The notes below the pieces were generated by a model that saw nothing but the letters and a program-made list of their open reading frames with translations, was not told the DNA's origin and did not search any database. Below, in pieces: positions 1 through 9,100 of a stretch of 64,000 nucleotides of DNA. The position numbers and the translations under genes were made by a program. The DNA lies in contig NZ_JAKVIP010000018.1 of the NCBI RefSeq assembly GCF_022601875.1, positions 1 to 64,000 of the forward strand, written 5' to 3'. The DNA comes from Chryseobacterium sp. SSA4.19. GTDB lineage: Bacteria > Bacteroidota > Bacteroidia > Flavobacteriales > Weeksellaceae. The first letter of the stretch is position 1, and each line of letters begins with the position of its first letter.

Positions 1-13
1 ATTTTTGAAGAAA

Positions 14-37
14 GGCTCAGATTATAAAATCTAAGCC
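14..37. terminator. hairpin near the left edge, possible bidirectional terminator
   Basis: GGCTCAGATT (14-23) pairs with AATCTAAGCC (28-37) around a 4-base loop, with one mismatch. A T-run follows at 43-47 on the plus strand, so it could terminate a plus-strand gene ending before the window; on the minus strand it follows the broken coiled-coil gene. Confidence 0.5.
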
Positions 38-45
38 CTGACTTT

Positions 46-327
46 TTAACTTACACACTTTGTGGGAGAGTGTCGTATGTAGGTGCCTTTTTGATAATCT
101 GCTATCTTCTTCTTACAATTAAAAATATCATTTTGATAGCCTTGAATTTGCCTTTCTTTACTCTGCAGAGTAGATATAGAAGTATTTTTATTAATAGATT
201 TATTCACAGAATCTATTTGTTTATTCTTATCATTCTCTTTTTTACTTTCATCAGCTATTTTTTTCTGAAATTCTGAAATTTCTTTCTCTAATTTATTAAT
301 CTGACTCTGATAATAACTTGGATTCAT
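46..327 (-). pseudogene. truncated N-terminal coiled-coil fragment of a larger protein
   Basis: The 93-residue frame opens with MNPSYYQSQINKLEKEISEF and runs as a lysine/glutamate-rich amphipathic helix up to about residue 76 (KKKIADYQK). There the heptad pattern stops abruptly and a short unrelated tail (GTYIRHSPTKCVS) leads to the stop. From memory, N-termini of this type (MNPSYY, long KKxAD helix, QRQIQGYxND) precede a C-terminal effector such as a TIR domain in some bacterial proteins; that is recollection, not shown by this sequence. No downstream domain remains, so I read it as the remnant of a gene that lost its 3' part. It could also be an expressed short protein. Confidence 0.5.
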
Positions 328-594
328 TTTTACACATTTTTCTTGTTGAATATTTTATAAATTGATCAAAATATTATTATTAATTCTTACTCTAATTATT
401 AACAATAAATTTTCTCATTCTGTCTAATAAAATTTTATGTATACATTAATTACCAAATGTAATAATAACAAATTATGCCTGTTTACGGCAATCCGTATTT
501 ATACTGAATTTTTATATCCTATATTATCAACCTCCTTCAGTTCAAAAATCACCATTTACCCAAAATTCCCTATCTTAGGCCTTAATTTCGCAAC
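328..594. other. intergenic, AT-rich, no gene seen
   Basis: This stretch separates the coiled-coil remnant from the response regulator. I find no convincing reading frame or strong hairpin. Composition changes sharply from AT-rich here to GC-rich inside the next gene. Confidence 0.5.
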
Positions 595-1269
595 ATGAAT
601 ATTCTCCTGGTAGAAGATGACGAAAGAATCAGCAGGTTTCTGGTGAAGGGGCTGGGCGAAGCGGGGCATCAGGTGAGCCTGGCCGAAAGCGGTGAAGCAG
701 CAAGGGAGATGATTGGAACCTATGATTTTGAGATGATCCTGATGGACATTATGCTTCCCGGCCTGGACGGGATCCAGCTGACGCAGCTGATCCGGTTTAA
801 GGAAATCCACATCCCGATCCTGGTCTTGAGCGCGCTGAACAGCCCCGACGACAAGGTGAAAATGCTGGACCTGGGCGCCGATGATTACCTGACGAAGCCT
901 TTCCATTTTGATGAGCTGCTTTCGCGGATCAATGCGCTGACCCGCCGCAACCGGCTGTCCTATCAGAAAAGCCCGGAACTGCTGCACTGCCGGAACATTA
1001 CCCTCAACAAAGACCTCCACATCGTGACGCAGGACGACCGGCCGCTGAACCTCTCGCCCACGGAATACAAGCTCCTGCTCTTCCTGCTGGAAAACAAGAA
1101 CAAAGTGCTGAGCCGCACCCAGATCCTGAACGGCGTCTGGGGCATCAATTTCGACAGCACCACCAACGTGGTGGATGTCTACATCTCCTACCTCCGGAAC
1201 AAGATCGACGAATCCGGGGAGCAGCTGATTTACACCGTAAAAGGGGCCGGCTACCTCATCAAAGACTGA
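595..1269 (+). CDS. OmpR/PhoB-family DNA-binding response regulator
   Basis: 224 residues, the usual length for the family. The receiver domain (about 1-115) has the acidic pair D8/D9, phosphoacceptor D51 (MDIMLPG) and conserved K101 (LTKPF). The C-terminal winged helix (about 125-222) has the family pattern SPTEYKLLLFLLENK, VWG and VDVYISYLRNKID. The ATG at 595 gives the standard MNILLVEDD start. The histidine kinase gene begins 5 nt after the stop, so the two are co-transcribed. By position it is the likely regulator of the RND efflux operon at 3662-9236, in the manner of CusR/CzcR; the signal cannot be read from the sequence. Base composition is clearly GC-richer than the genes beyond 9.3 kb. 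Confidence 0.93.
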   Translation: MNILLVEDDERISRFLVKGLGEAGHQVSLAESGEAAREMIGTYDFEMILMDIMLPGLDGIQLTQLIRFKEIHIPILVLSALNSPDDKVKMLDLGADDYLTKPFHFDELLSRINALTRRNRLSYQKSPELLHCRNITLNKDLHIVTQDDRPLNLSPTEYKLLLFLLENKNKVLSRTQILNGVWGINFDSTTNVVDVYISYLRNKIDESGEQLIYTVKGAGYLIKD

Positions 1270-1274
1270 CCGGT

Positions 1275-2639
1275 ATGACGCTGAGGAACCGCTTTACCCT
1301 GATTTCCAGCCTGTCGTTCGGCATCGTTTCGGTCATTACCTTTGTGGTGATCTTCATCGCCTATTACGACAGCACGAAGCTGGCCTATTTCGACCGGCTG
1401 AAAAATACGGCGCTGATCTCGGCCATTTATTACCTGGAAAAGGACGAGCTTCCCAAACCGGCGCATACCCAGATCAAGAAAGAATACAACCACCTCATCC
1501 GCAACAGCCAGGTCGCCGTCTACAATCCCAACAACGCGGTAACCTTCGGAATGAACCTCGACGACCCGAATATCAAACCGCAGGACCTCCGGAAAGCCCG
1601 GGCCGACGGAAAGGTGCAGTTTATGGCGGACAACAACTTCTATTACGGGATTTATTACCCGGACAACCAGGGAAATTTCGTGGTCTTCGTGAAGTCGTCC
1701 AGCGATTCGTTTTCGTCGCAGATCATCCGCCTGCTGATCATTATGCTTTCGGTGCTGGCGGTCGGGCTGCTGGCCATTTACCTGCTGAGCCGCTATCTTT
1801 CCAAAGTGGTTTACAAACCGGTCTCGGAAGTCATCCGGCGCATCAACAGCGTCAGTGAAACCGATATTTCCCAGGCCATCACTTCCACCAACACCCATGA
1901 TGAAATCGATGAGCTGATCAAATCCTACAACCGCCTCCTCGGAAGGATCGGCGAAAATATGCTGCTGCAGCAGAACTTTATCAATTACGTTTCCCATGAG
2001 TTCAAGACGCCGCTGGCCGCCATTTCGGGCAGCCTTGAAGTTTTCGCCCGGAAGGAACGGTCGCCACAGGAGTACAAAGAAGTAGCCAAAGAAGTGCTGG
2101 AAAACGTCTATGAAATCGAAAGCATCCTCAACAACCTGCTGCTGATGTCCGGCCTTTCAAAAATCGAAAAACCCCGACAGCTGTTCCGCATCGATGAAGT
2201 GGTCTGGAAGGTTCACGAAAAGCTGCAGAACCACCGGAACTGGAACCCTGCCGTGATTTCCGTAAAGCTGGAGGTCACCAATTTTTCCCTGCTAGAATAT
2301 CCAGGCAACGAAACCCTGCTCTACCTTGCCCTGTACAACATCGTTGAAAATGCACTGAAATATTCGGACAACAGCCCAGTGATCATCCGGATCTATGAGA
2401 AAGAAGGGCATCTGGCGATAGATGTTGAGGATTCCGGCGTCGGGATCGCACCGGAAGATCTCCTGAAAATCACGGAGACCTTCTACCGGGGAAAAAACGT
2501 AGGCGCGGTGAAAGGAAGCGGCATCGGGCTGTCGCTATCGGAGAGCATCCTGCGGCATCACGGTATTGAGATGAGTATTGTGTCTGCGTTGGGGAAAGGG
2601 ACGACGGTGTCGTTGGTTTTTAACGGGGATTTGAATTGA
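1275..2639 (+). CDS. membrane sensor histidine kinase, partner of the upstream regulator
   Basis: 454 residues. One membrane helix at about 9-30, an extracytoplasmic sensor of about 120 residues with no obvious metal-binding cluster, a second helix at about 150-172 and a HAMP segment to about 225. The HisKA box has phosphoacceptor H241 in VSHEFKTPLAAISGSLEVF; then come the N box (NIVENALKY), G1 (DSGVGI) and G2 (GSGIGLSLSES) of the ATPase domain. All residues needed for kinase activity appear present. It probably autophosphorylates H241 and transfers to D51 of the adjacent regulator. The input is unknown; metal or envelope stress is suggested only by the neighbouring efflux operon. Confidence 0.92.
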   Translation: MTLRNRFTLISSLSFGIVSVITFVVIFIAYYDSTKLAYFDRLKNTALISAIYYLEKDELPKPAHTQIKKEYNHLIRNSQVAVYNPNNAVTFGMNLDDPNIKPQDLRKARADGKVQFMADNNFYYGIYYPDNQGNFVVFVKSSSDSFSSQIIRLLIIMLSVLAVGLLAIYLLSRYLSKVVYKPVSEVIRRINSVSETDISQAITSTNTHDEIDELIKSYNRLLGRIGENMLLQQNFINYVSHEFKTPLAAISGSLEVFARKERSPQEYKEVAKEVLENVYEIESILNNLLLMSGLSKIEKPRQLFRIDEVVWKVHEKLQNHRNWNPAVISVKLEVTNFSLLEYPGNETLLYLALYNIVENALKYSDNSPVIIRIYEKEGHLAIDVEDSGVGIAPEDLLKITETFYRGKNVGAVKGSGIGLSLSESILRHHGIEMSIVSALGKGTTVSLVFNGDLN

Positions 2640-2738
2640 AGCGGGTTTGGATTGGAAGCTGGTTTTACAAAGGTTCAATGGTCTTACATCAACCTTTGTC
2701 TTAAACCACCCCTTCAAAAATTCCTTGAATTTTCGACA

Positions 2739-2763
2739 CCCCTCCGAGGGAGGGGAATTTTTA
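2739..2763 (+). terminator. rho-independent terminator after the two-component genes
   Basis: CCCCTCC (2739-2745), loop GAG, GGAGGGG (2749-2755), then AATTTTT. It lies about 100 nt after the kinase stop codon. Confidence 0.75.
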
Positions 2764-2852
2764 GTCTTTTGATTAACAGTAGTTTATCACCTACCTATTT
2801 AAGTTAAAGATTGAACATTTAATATGCAGGTGCATAATGCTGCGTTGTTTTT

Positions 2853-3020
2853 TTAACGCAAAGGTTTTATTTTTATAACGTATAATTTAAGGAGACAAAG
2901 AAGGGATCAGCGAGCTGATCTGATGAAGCGTATGCATAAACGTGCGCTTCGCAGGCGGCTTTGCCGCTTTTCTCTGCTCCCTTGAAAATACGCGGAATCT
3001 TTATTAAAACTTTGCGTTAA
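2853..3020. repeat. 168-bp palindromic (MITE-like) intergenic element
   Basis: The ends are near-perfect inverted repeats: TTAACGCAAAGGTTTTA (2853-2869) and TAAAACTTTGCGTTAA (3005-3020), differing by one base indel. Inside lie a second imperfect arm pair (AAGGAGACAAAGAA against TTTTCTCTGCTCCCTT), a GATCAGC/GCTGATC hairpin and a GCGGC/GCCGC hairpin. No reading frame. I recall similar palindromes scattered between genes in Chryseobacterium genomes; the copy number here cannot be judged from one window. Confidence 0.7.
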
Positions 3021-3135
3021 AATTTATGCGTTTTTAAGATCAATAGGAATGAACTTTTTTATCCTGAGCCAGTCGAAGGAAGCCCATTTACCTTATGACG
3101 CATGACGATCGGCTTCAGCCGGAACCTATCCTGCA

Positions 3136-3245
3136 TTTCGGCTGAAACCGGTTTTAATTTAAATCACCTTATCCATCCCTCGGGTTGAAACCCGACGCTA
3201 TTGATAATCAGAGAACAACCTATGAATCTTACGATTAAATTCATA
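3136..3245. repeat. intergenic repeat, copy 1 of about 110 bp
   Basis: Starts TTTCGGCTGAAACCGGTTTT, continues with a CGGGTTGAAACCCG hairpin, then CTATTGATAATCA, and ends near ATCTTACGATTAAATT. It matches the copy at 3272-3378 block for block. No coding potential is visible. Confidence 0.75.
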
Positions 3246-3271
3246 CCGAAGAAGATGAAACCTAACCTACG

Positions 3272-3378
3272 TTTCGGCTGAAGCCGGTTTTTAATGGCAA
3301 CCATACCATCCATCGGGCTAAAGCCCGACACTATTGATAATCAAATAATAAACTATAGATCTTACGATTAGATTTATG
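3272..3378. repeat. intergenic repeat, copy 2 of about 110 bp
   Basis: Starts TTTCGGCTGAAGCCGGTTTT, followed by hairpin TCGGGCTAAAGCCCGA, CTATTGATAATCA and ATCTTACGATTAGATTT. Differences from copy 1 inside the hairpins are partly compensatory (GGGTTGAAACCC against GGGCTAAAGCCC), which suggests that folding is kept. Confidence 0.75.
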
Positions 3379-3405
3379 TCAATAAAAAGACGATTGACCA
3401 TACTC

Positions 3406-3560
3406 TTAACCGCAAAAAACCTCCATCACCCGACATCCCGCATCCAGCCTATCAACTCTTCATACCCTAGCCTAACCCACACCAAATCAAAAAACCGTCA
3501 ATCCTGCCATTAACCGCAAAAACTTCCAGCACCCAGCATCCCGCATCCAGCCTAACCCAC
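3406..3560. repeat. pair of 45-50-bp direct repeats
   Basis: Copy i (3406-3450) and copy ii (3510-3560) both begin TTAACCGCAAAAA and end CATCCCGCATCCAGCCT. The rest is C-rich low-complexity DNA (CAGCACCCAGCATCCC). They sit just before the efflux operon promoter. Confidence 0.65.
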
Positions 3561-3608
3561 TCCCTCTAATCAAACTCTAATGTTGGATTAACCGGATCTT
3601 AATCCGGC

Positions 3609-3643
3609 TTGACATTCCCTCTAATTTGTCGGAAATAACTTTG
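3609..3643 (+). promoter_or_regulatory. possible promoter of the efflux operon
   Basis: TAACTTTG at 3636-3643 fits the Bacteroidota -7 consensus TAnnTTTG, with TTGAC at 3609-3613 as the upstream element; the 22-24 nt spacing is slightly long. It would start transcription about a dozen bases before the TTG start codon at 3662. Confidence 0.4.
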
Positions 3644-3661
3644 CAGCCTAAATAGAAAGCT

Positions 3662-4936
3662 TTGAAGAAAATTATTTTTACGATACTCTGCATCCCGCTT
3701 TTTGCGTACGCTTCCGCACAGGTGAATGACACGATTAAAGTCAGCAGATCCGAAGTAGAGGCTATATTCCTTGAACGAAATATCGACCTGATGGTACAGA
3801 AACTGGAAATTTCCCAGGCGGAAGCCCGGGTGCTGCAGGCGAAATACTGGCCGAATCCGATCTTAACCGTGGATGAGGTGAACCTCTGGCGGACGTATGA
3901 CATTGAAGCACAGCCGGCACTCATCGGCAACTGGGGGAAAAGCTCCCAGGTTTCGGTGCAGGTGGAACAGGTGATTAAAACCGCCGGCAAGCGGAGGAAA
4001 AACATCGAGCTGCAGAAGATTGAAGTGGACGGTGAGAAATACGAATGGCAGGAAGTGCTGCGGGAACTGAAAAAGCTGCTCCGCAATACGATGACGGAAC
4101 TGGCTTACAACCAGGAACTGCAACGCCTGTACGGCAGCCAGATTTCTTCCATCACGAAACTGACGGCCTCCTATAAAAACCAGCTGACTTCCGGGAACAT
4201 CAGCAAAGCCGAATACATCCGGCTGAAAGCGCAGGAGGTGGAATTCCGGAAAAAACAGGTTTCCCTGCAACAGGAAGCGGAAGAACAACAGACGGAACTG
4301 AAAGCCCTGCTGATGCTGCCGGCAGACCGTTACATCATGATTAACGACCCTTTGAAACAGCCTCCGGGAGATTTCTCTGAGCTTGATCTTCAACAATGGA
4401 TCATCGAATCCGCCGAAAACCGCCCTGATATCCTGCTCGCCAGAAACCAGGAAAAGCAGGCCCTGAAAAATCTGGAACTGCAGAATGCCCTGAAGACCCC
4501 GGACCTTACTTTTTCCGTGGGCTATGACCGAGGCGGGAATATCATGAAAGATTTTATCGGTTTCGGTGTTTCCCTGGATCTGCCGGTTTTCGACCGGAAC
4601 AAAGGCAATATCCAGGATGCCCGGATTGAGGTTGATAAAAAAGGCTATGAGACGAGGAAGAATATCGTGAAGTCGCAGAATGAAATCAGTTCCGTTTACC
4701 AAAACTACCTGAGGACCAAAAAAATATCCGCTGAGCTGGACAACGACTATGAAAATACGCTGGATTCCCTGCTGATCAGCCATGAGAAAAATTTCAGGCT
4801 GAGGAACATCAGCATGCTGGAATACATGGATTTCCTGGAAACCTTCATCGACAACAAAACCATCATCCTCGAAACGAAAAAGGAACTGAACGAATATTTT
4901 GAAAACCTACAATACGTCGTAGGAAAAGACCTTTAA
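3662..4936 (+). CDS. outer-membrane efflux protein, TolC/CzcC family
   Basis: 424 residues with a TTG start at 3662, chosen because it opens directly into a signal peptide (about 1-19, ending FAYASAQ). Two tandem TolC-type repeats follow, rich in long helices with the family features of coiled-coil segments around residues 45-75, 115-200 and 320-390. It should form the trimeric exit duct of a tripartite pump. The adaptor gene starts 4 nt after the stop, so the genes are co-transcribed. Being fixed beside a heavy-metal-type RND pump favours a CzcC/CusC role over a drug-type TolC, but the substrate is not readable. Confidence 0.88.
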   Translation: MKKIIFTILCIPLFAYASAQVNDTIKVSRSEVEAIFLERNIDLMVQKLEISQAEARVLQAKYWPNPILTVDEVNLWRTYDIEAQPALIGNWGKSSQVSVQVEQVIKTAGKRRKNIELQKIEVDGEKYEWQEVLRELKKLLRNTMTELAYNQELQRLYGSQISSITKLTASYKNQLTSGNISKAEYIRLKAQEVEFRKKQVSLQQEAEEQQTELKALLMLPADRYIMINDPLKQPPGDFSELDLQQWIIESAENRPDILLARNQEKQALKNLELQNALKTPDLTFSVGYDRGGNIMKDFIGFGVSLDLPVFDRNKGNIQDARIEVDKKGYETRKNIVKSQNEISSVYQNYLRTKKISAELDNDYENTLDSLLISHEKNFRLRNISMLEYMDFLETFIDNKTIILETKKELNEYFENLQYVVGKDL

Positions 4937-4940
4937 GAAA

Positions 4941-6044
4941 ATGAAAACAAAAAAATATATGGCCGCTTACGGCTTTCCCCTGCTGCTGGCACTTTCGGGC
5001 TGCTCGCAGAAAGAAATCCGGGAAAACAAAGAACCTGCAGCCTACTGCATCAGCCCCGAGCTTAAATCCAATCTGAAACTGGCAACCGTTGCCCTGCAGC
5101 CCATCGAAGAAAGCATCACGCTTACCGGTGAGGTGGAAAGCAATTCCGATAAGACCGTGCCATTCGTGAGCCTGGTGGACGGGGTGGTGACCCAGACCTA
5201 TTTCTCCATCGGCGACCATGTTTCCAAAGGCCAGGTGCTGGCCAGCGTGAAAAGTGTTTCCCTGAACGAAATGCAGGGCGATACCCAGACCCTGGAAGCC
5301 CAGCTTGCCGTGGCCAAAAGAAAGCTCGCCTCGGTGGAAGCCATGTTCAAAGACGATATCGCTTCACAGAAAGACCTGGAAGAAGCCAGGTCGGAAGTCC
5401 AGATCCTGAGATCCAACATTTCCAAGACCCAGAAGAACATGAAGCTGTATTCGGCCGGGAAAAGCGATTTCCTCATCAAGTCTCCGGCAGACGGATATGT
5501 GATCGAAAAAAACATTTCCAACGGAATGCCGGTTTCGGCGGGCGGCGACAAGCTTTTCACCATATCCAACCTGGATAAGGTCTGGGTGATGGCTAATGTC
5601 TATGCCACCAACATGCGCCACATTTACGTCAACCAGCCGGCGGTGATCAAAACACTCGCCTATCCCGACGAAAGCTTTACCGGAAAAATCGATGCAGTAT
5701 CACAGGTTTTTAATGAAAATGAAAGGGTCTTAAAGGCTAAGATCGTGATGGATAACAACAACATGAAGCTCCGACCGGGGATGTCCGCGGATATTGTCCT
5801 TCCCATCAATTCCCAGAATGTAAGCGCCCTCGCCGTCCCGACCAAGGCACTGATCTTCGACAACAATCAAAGCTATGTGCTGGTCTACAAGCAGGATTGC
5901 GATCTGGAAGTAAGGCACGTTACCGAAATTGTTTCCAACAACAGCACCACCTATGTAGAAGGTTCCTTGAAAGCAGGCGAACGCGTCGTGGCGACCAACG
6001 GCCTGATCATTTATGAAAACCTGAAAAACCAAACCGTTAAATAG
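4941..6044 (+). CDS. RND efflux periplasmic adaptor lipoprotein (CzcB/CusB type)
   Basis: 367 residues. A lipoprotein signal ends in LSGC with the acylated cysteine at residue 21. Beta-barrel and lipoyl-like segments flank a helical hairpin at about 105-170; the second lipoyl half (SPADGYVIEKN) and a membrane-proximal domain follow. It is short for a metal adaptor and has no visible extra N- or C-terminal metal-binding domain and no Met/His-rich tail. It should link the inner-membrane pump at 6144 to the outer-membrane duct at 3662. A gap of 99 nt with small palindromes (TGGCTTTAAAGCCA at 6070) separates it from the pump gene. Confidence 0.9.
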   Translation: MKTKKYMAAYGFPLLLALSGCSQKEIRENKEPAAYCISPELKSNLKLATVALQPIEESITLTGEVESNSDKTVPFVSLVDGVVTQTYFSIGDHVSKGQVLASVKSVSLNEMQGDTQTLEAQLAVAKRKLASVEAMFKDDIASQKDLEEARSEVQILRSNISKTQKNMKLYSAGKSDFLIKSPADGYVIEKNISNGMPVSAGGDKLFTISNLDKVWVMANVYATNMRHIYVNQPAVIKTLAYPDESFTGKIDAVSQVFNENERVLKAKIVMDNNNMKLRPGMSADIVLPINSQNVSALAVPTKALIFDNNQSYVLVYKQDCDLEVRHVTEIVSNNSTTYVEGSLKAGERVVATNGLIIYENLKNQTVK

Positions 6045-6143
6045 CTGATAGCCATTCGCTTCTTGCTATTGGCTTTAAAGCCAGAATTTTAAAATTCAAA
6101 AACCCATTGTTAAATTATTTCAAGTACTTAATTCTACCCCATA

Positions 6144-9100
6144 ATGCGAAAATTCGTTCAGAATATAGTCTCCTTCTCCCTTAAAAATTCCCTGATCGTC
6201 CTTCTGGGAACTTTTCTGCTGCTGGCCGGAGGCATTTATTCTTATATTCATACCCCCATCGAGGCTTTTCCGGATGTTACCAATACCCGTGTGCGGGTCA
6301 TTACCCAGTGGCCGGGAAGAAGTGCCGAGGAAATAGAAAAATTTGTCACCCTGCCAATTTCCAAAGAGATGAACACCATCCCAAGCAAAGCTTCGGTGCG
6401 TTCCATTTCCTTATTCGGGCTGTCTGTGGTGACGGTGACCTTCGACGACCATGTCGATGATTTTTATGCCCAGCAATATGCCTCCAACCGGCTCGGCAAT
6501 GTAGACCTGCCCAACGGGGCTGATTTCAGCATCGAGCCTCCGTCCGGGGCCACCGGTGAAATTTACCGGTACATCATCAAAAGCAAGCTGCCGATCAAAG
6601 AAGTGACTTCCATCCAGGATTGGGTGATTGAAAGGGAGCTGCTGGCGGTTCCCGGCGTGGCGGACATCGTGAGCTTCGGAGGTGAGGAAAAAATCTATGA
6701 GATCAGGATCAACCCAACGGAACTCCAGAATTACGATCTCTCCCCTCTTGACGTCTATGAAGCGGTATCGAGAAGCAATGTAAATGTCGGAGGCGATGTG
6801 GTGTCCAAAGGCGACCAGGCCTATGTGGTCCGTGGGATCGGTCTTCTGGAAAGCAAAGCGGATATTGAAAACATACAGATCGAAGTGAAAGGTTCGACGC
6901 CGATCCTGGTGAAGCATATTGCGGAAGTGAAAGTTTCGGCAAAGCCAAGGCTGGGCCAAGTGGGCTACAACAAAGAGGATGACGTGGTGGAAGGCATCGT
7001 GATCATGCTCCGCGGAGAAAATCCGAGTGATGTGATCGCCCGGCTGAAAGACCGGATTGCCGGACTCAACGGCGGCGAGCTGCCCGGCGACGTACAGATC
7101 GTCCCGATTATCGACCGTACAGAACTGGTGAACACGACTGTGCATACCGTGACCAAAAACCTGATCGAGGGAATCATCCTGGTGTCCATTATCGTTTTCA
7201 TTTTCCTGTACAACTGGAGAACGACATTTATTGTGGCGTCGGTCATTCCGCTGGCTTTCCTTTTCGCTATCATTATGCTGAAAATACAGGGCCTGCCGGC
7301 CAACCTCATCTCCATGGGGGCGCTGGATTTCGGTCTTTTGCTGGAAGGAACGTTGGTTATCGTCGAGCATGTCTTCGTCGCCCTGGAACATAAAGCCAAA
7401 AAAGTGGGCCTTGAGCGGTTCAATAAAATGTCGAAATTGGGAATCATCAAGAAAAGCGCAGGAAGCGTGGCCGGCTACATCTTTTTTGCCCTGCTGATCC
7501 TGATTGTTGCGCTGATGCCTATTTTCTCTTTCCAGAAAGTGGAAGGGAAAATGTTTTCGCCGCTCGCATTTACCTTAGGATATGCCCTGCTGGGCTCACT
7601 GATCCTGAGCCTGACGTATGTTCCAGCGATGTGCAAGCTTTTGCTGACCAAAAATATCGAAGAAAAAGAAAACGTGATTTCCCGGTTTTTCAGGGTGAAT
7701 GTGTACCGGCTATATACCTTTGCAGACCGTCATAAGAAAGGGTTTATGATCGGTTTCGGTGCTTTGCTTGTCATTTGCGGTCTTAAATTTTCCAACTACG
7801 GTTCGGAATTCCTGCCAAAGCTGAACGAAGGAGCGATCTATGTGCGGGCTACCCTTCCGAACAGCGTCAACCTTGACGAATCCGTGAGGCTGACCAAGGA
7901 AATGAAAAAGACCCTGGAAAATTATGATGAAGTGAAATTCGTCATGACCCAGACCGGCCGTCCTAATGACGGAACCGACCCTACCGGATTTTTCAATATC
8001 GAATTCAACATCCAGCTGAAACCGGCCGGCGAATGGAAAAATAAAGGTTCCAAAGAAGACCTGCTGGAAAAAATGCGGATCTCGCTGGAGAAATACCCCG
8101 GCATCAATTTCGGTTTCAGCCAGCCCATCCAGGACAATGTGGAAGAATATGTCGCCGGTGTAAAAGCCCCTCTGGTGATCAAGATTTTCGGGAACGACCT
8201 TTTCGAACTGGAAGATTATGCCAACAAAGTCGCTAATTCCATTAAAATGGTACCGGGGATTTCGGACGTAAATGTTTTCAAAAACATCGGGCTGCCGGAG
8301 TTAAGGATCCAGCTGCACGATTCCAAAATGGCTAAATACGGTATTTCCACGGCGGATGCCCAGGCAGTGATCGAAATGACCATCGGCGGACAGGCTGCCA
8401 CGAAATTTTATGAGGAAGAACGGATGTTTGACGTCACACTCCGTTTCGAGAAACAGTACCGTGACAATCCTGAAAAGATAGGCAACATTCTGATTCCGAC
8501 CAAAGACAGCAAGAAGGTCCCGCTGAAGGAAATCGCCACCATCGATTACCATACAGGTCCGTCCTTTATCTACCGTGAAGGCAGCAGCCGGTATATCGGG
8601 GTCGGGTTCAACATTGAAGGCCGCGACCTGGGAAGCACGATTGAAGATGCCAAAGCCAAAGTTGCCAAAGATGTCCATATCCCTAAAAAGCACAAAATGA
8701 CCTGGGCCGGTGAGTTCGAGAGCAAGGAAAGAGCCGCGAAACAGCTGATGATGGTGGTTCCGATATCGCTGATCCTGATCCTGATGCTGCTTTACTTCAA
8801 CTTCGGAAATATGAAAGATACGCTGATCTCATCGGTCACCCTGGCGTTTGCCTTCATCGGCGGGTTTTTATCCCTATGGTTTACCGGGACCATTTTCGGA
8901 ATCTCTGCAGGGATCGGCTTTATCATCCTCTTTGGGGTGGCGACCATCGACGGGATTGTCCTGATCGGCGTGATGAAGGAAAACCTGCAGCAGAAAATGC
9001 CGTTAAGAAAAGCGATTTCTGAAGGCGTTAAAAGCAGGATCCGCCCGGTAGTCATGATTGCGCTGATGGGCTCGATGGGACTTTTCCCCGCCGCCATCTC

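Noticed and set aside
70..276. 68-residue hydrophobic plus-strand frame opposite the coiled-coil remnant
   Set aside because: It is the complement of the lysine-rich coiled coil (AAA/TTT codons), which always yields Phe/Ile/Leu-rich shadows.
1251..1997. 248-residue frame on the minus strand opposite the histidine kinase
   Set aside because: It is a reverse-strand shadow: rich in Gln, His, Asp, Val and Arg from complementary codons of a GC-rich gene, with no domain pattern.
3136..3560. CRISPR array
   Set aside because: The repeats are only two copies each, about 110 and 45 bp long, with no regular short spacers and no cas genes in the window.
3863..4783. 306-residue minus-strand frame opposite the TolC-like gene
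   Set aside because: Same type of shadow frame; composition is unnatural and the opposite strand holds a clear family member.
6411..7391. 326-residue minus-strand frame opposite the RND pump
   Set aside because: Shadow of a GC-rich conserved gene; no recognisable fold or start context.
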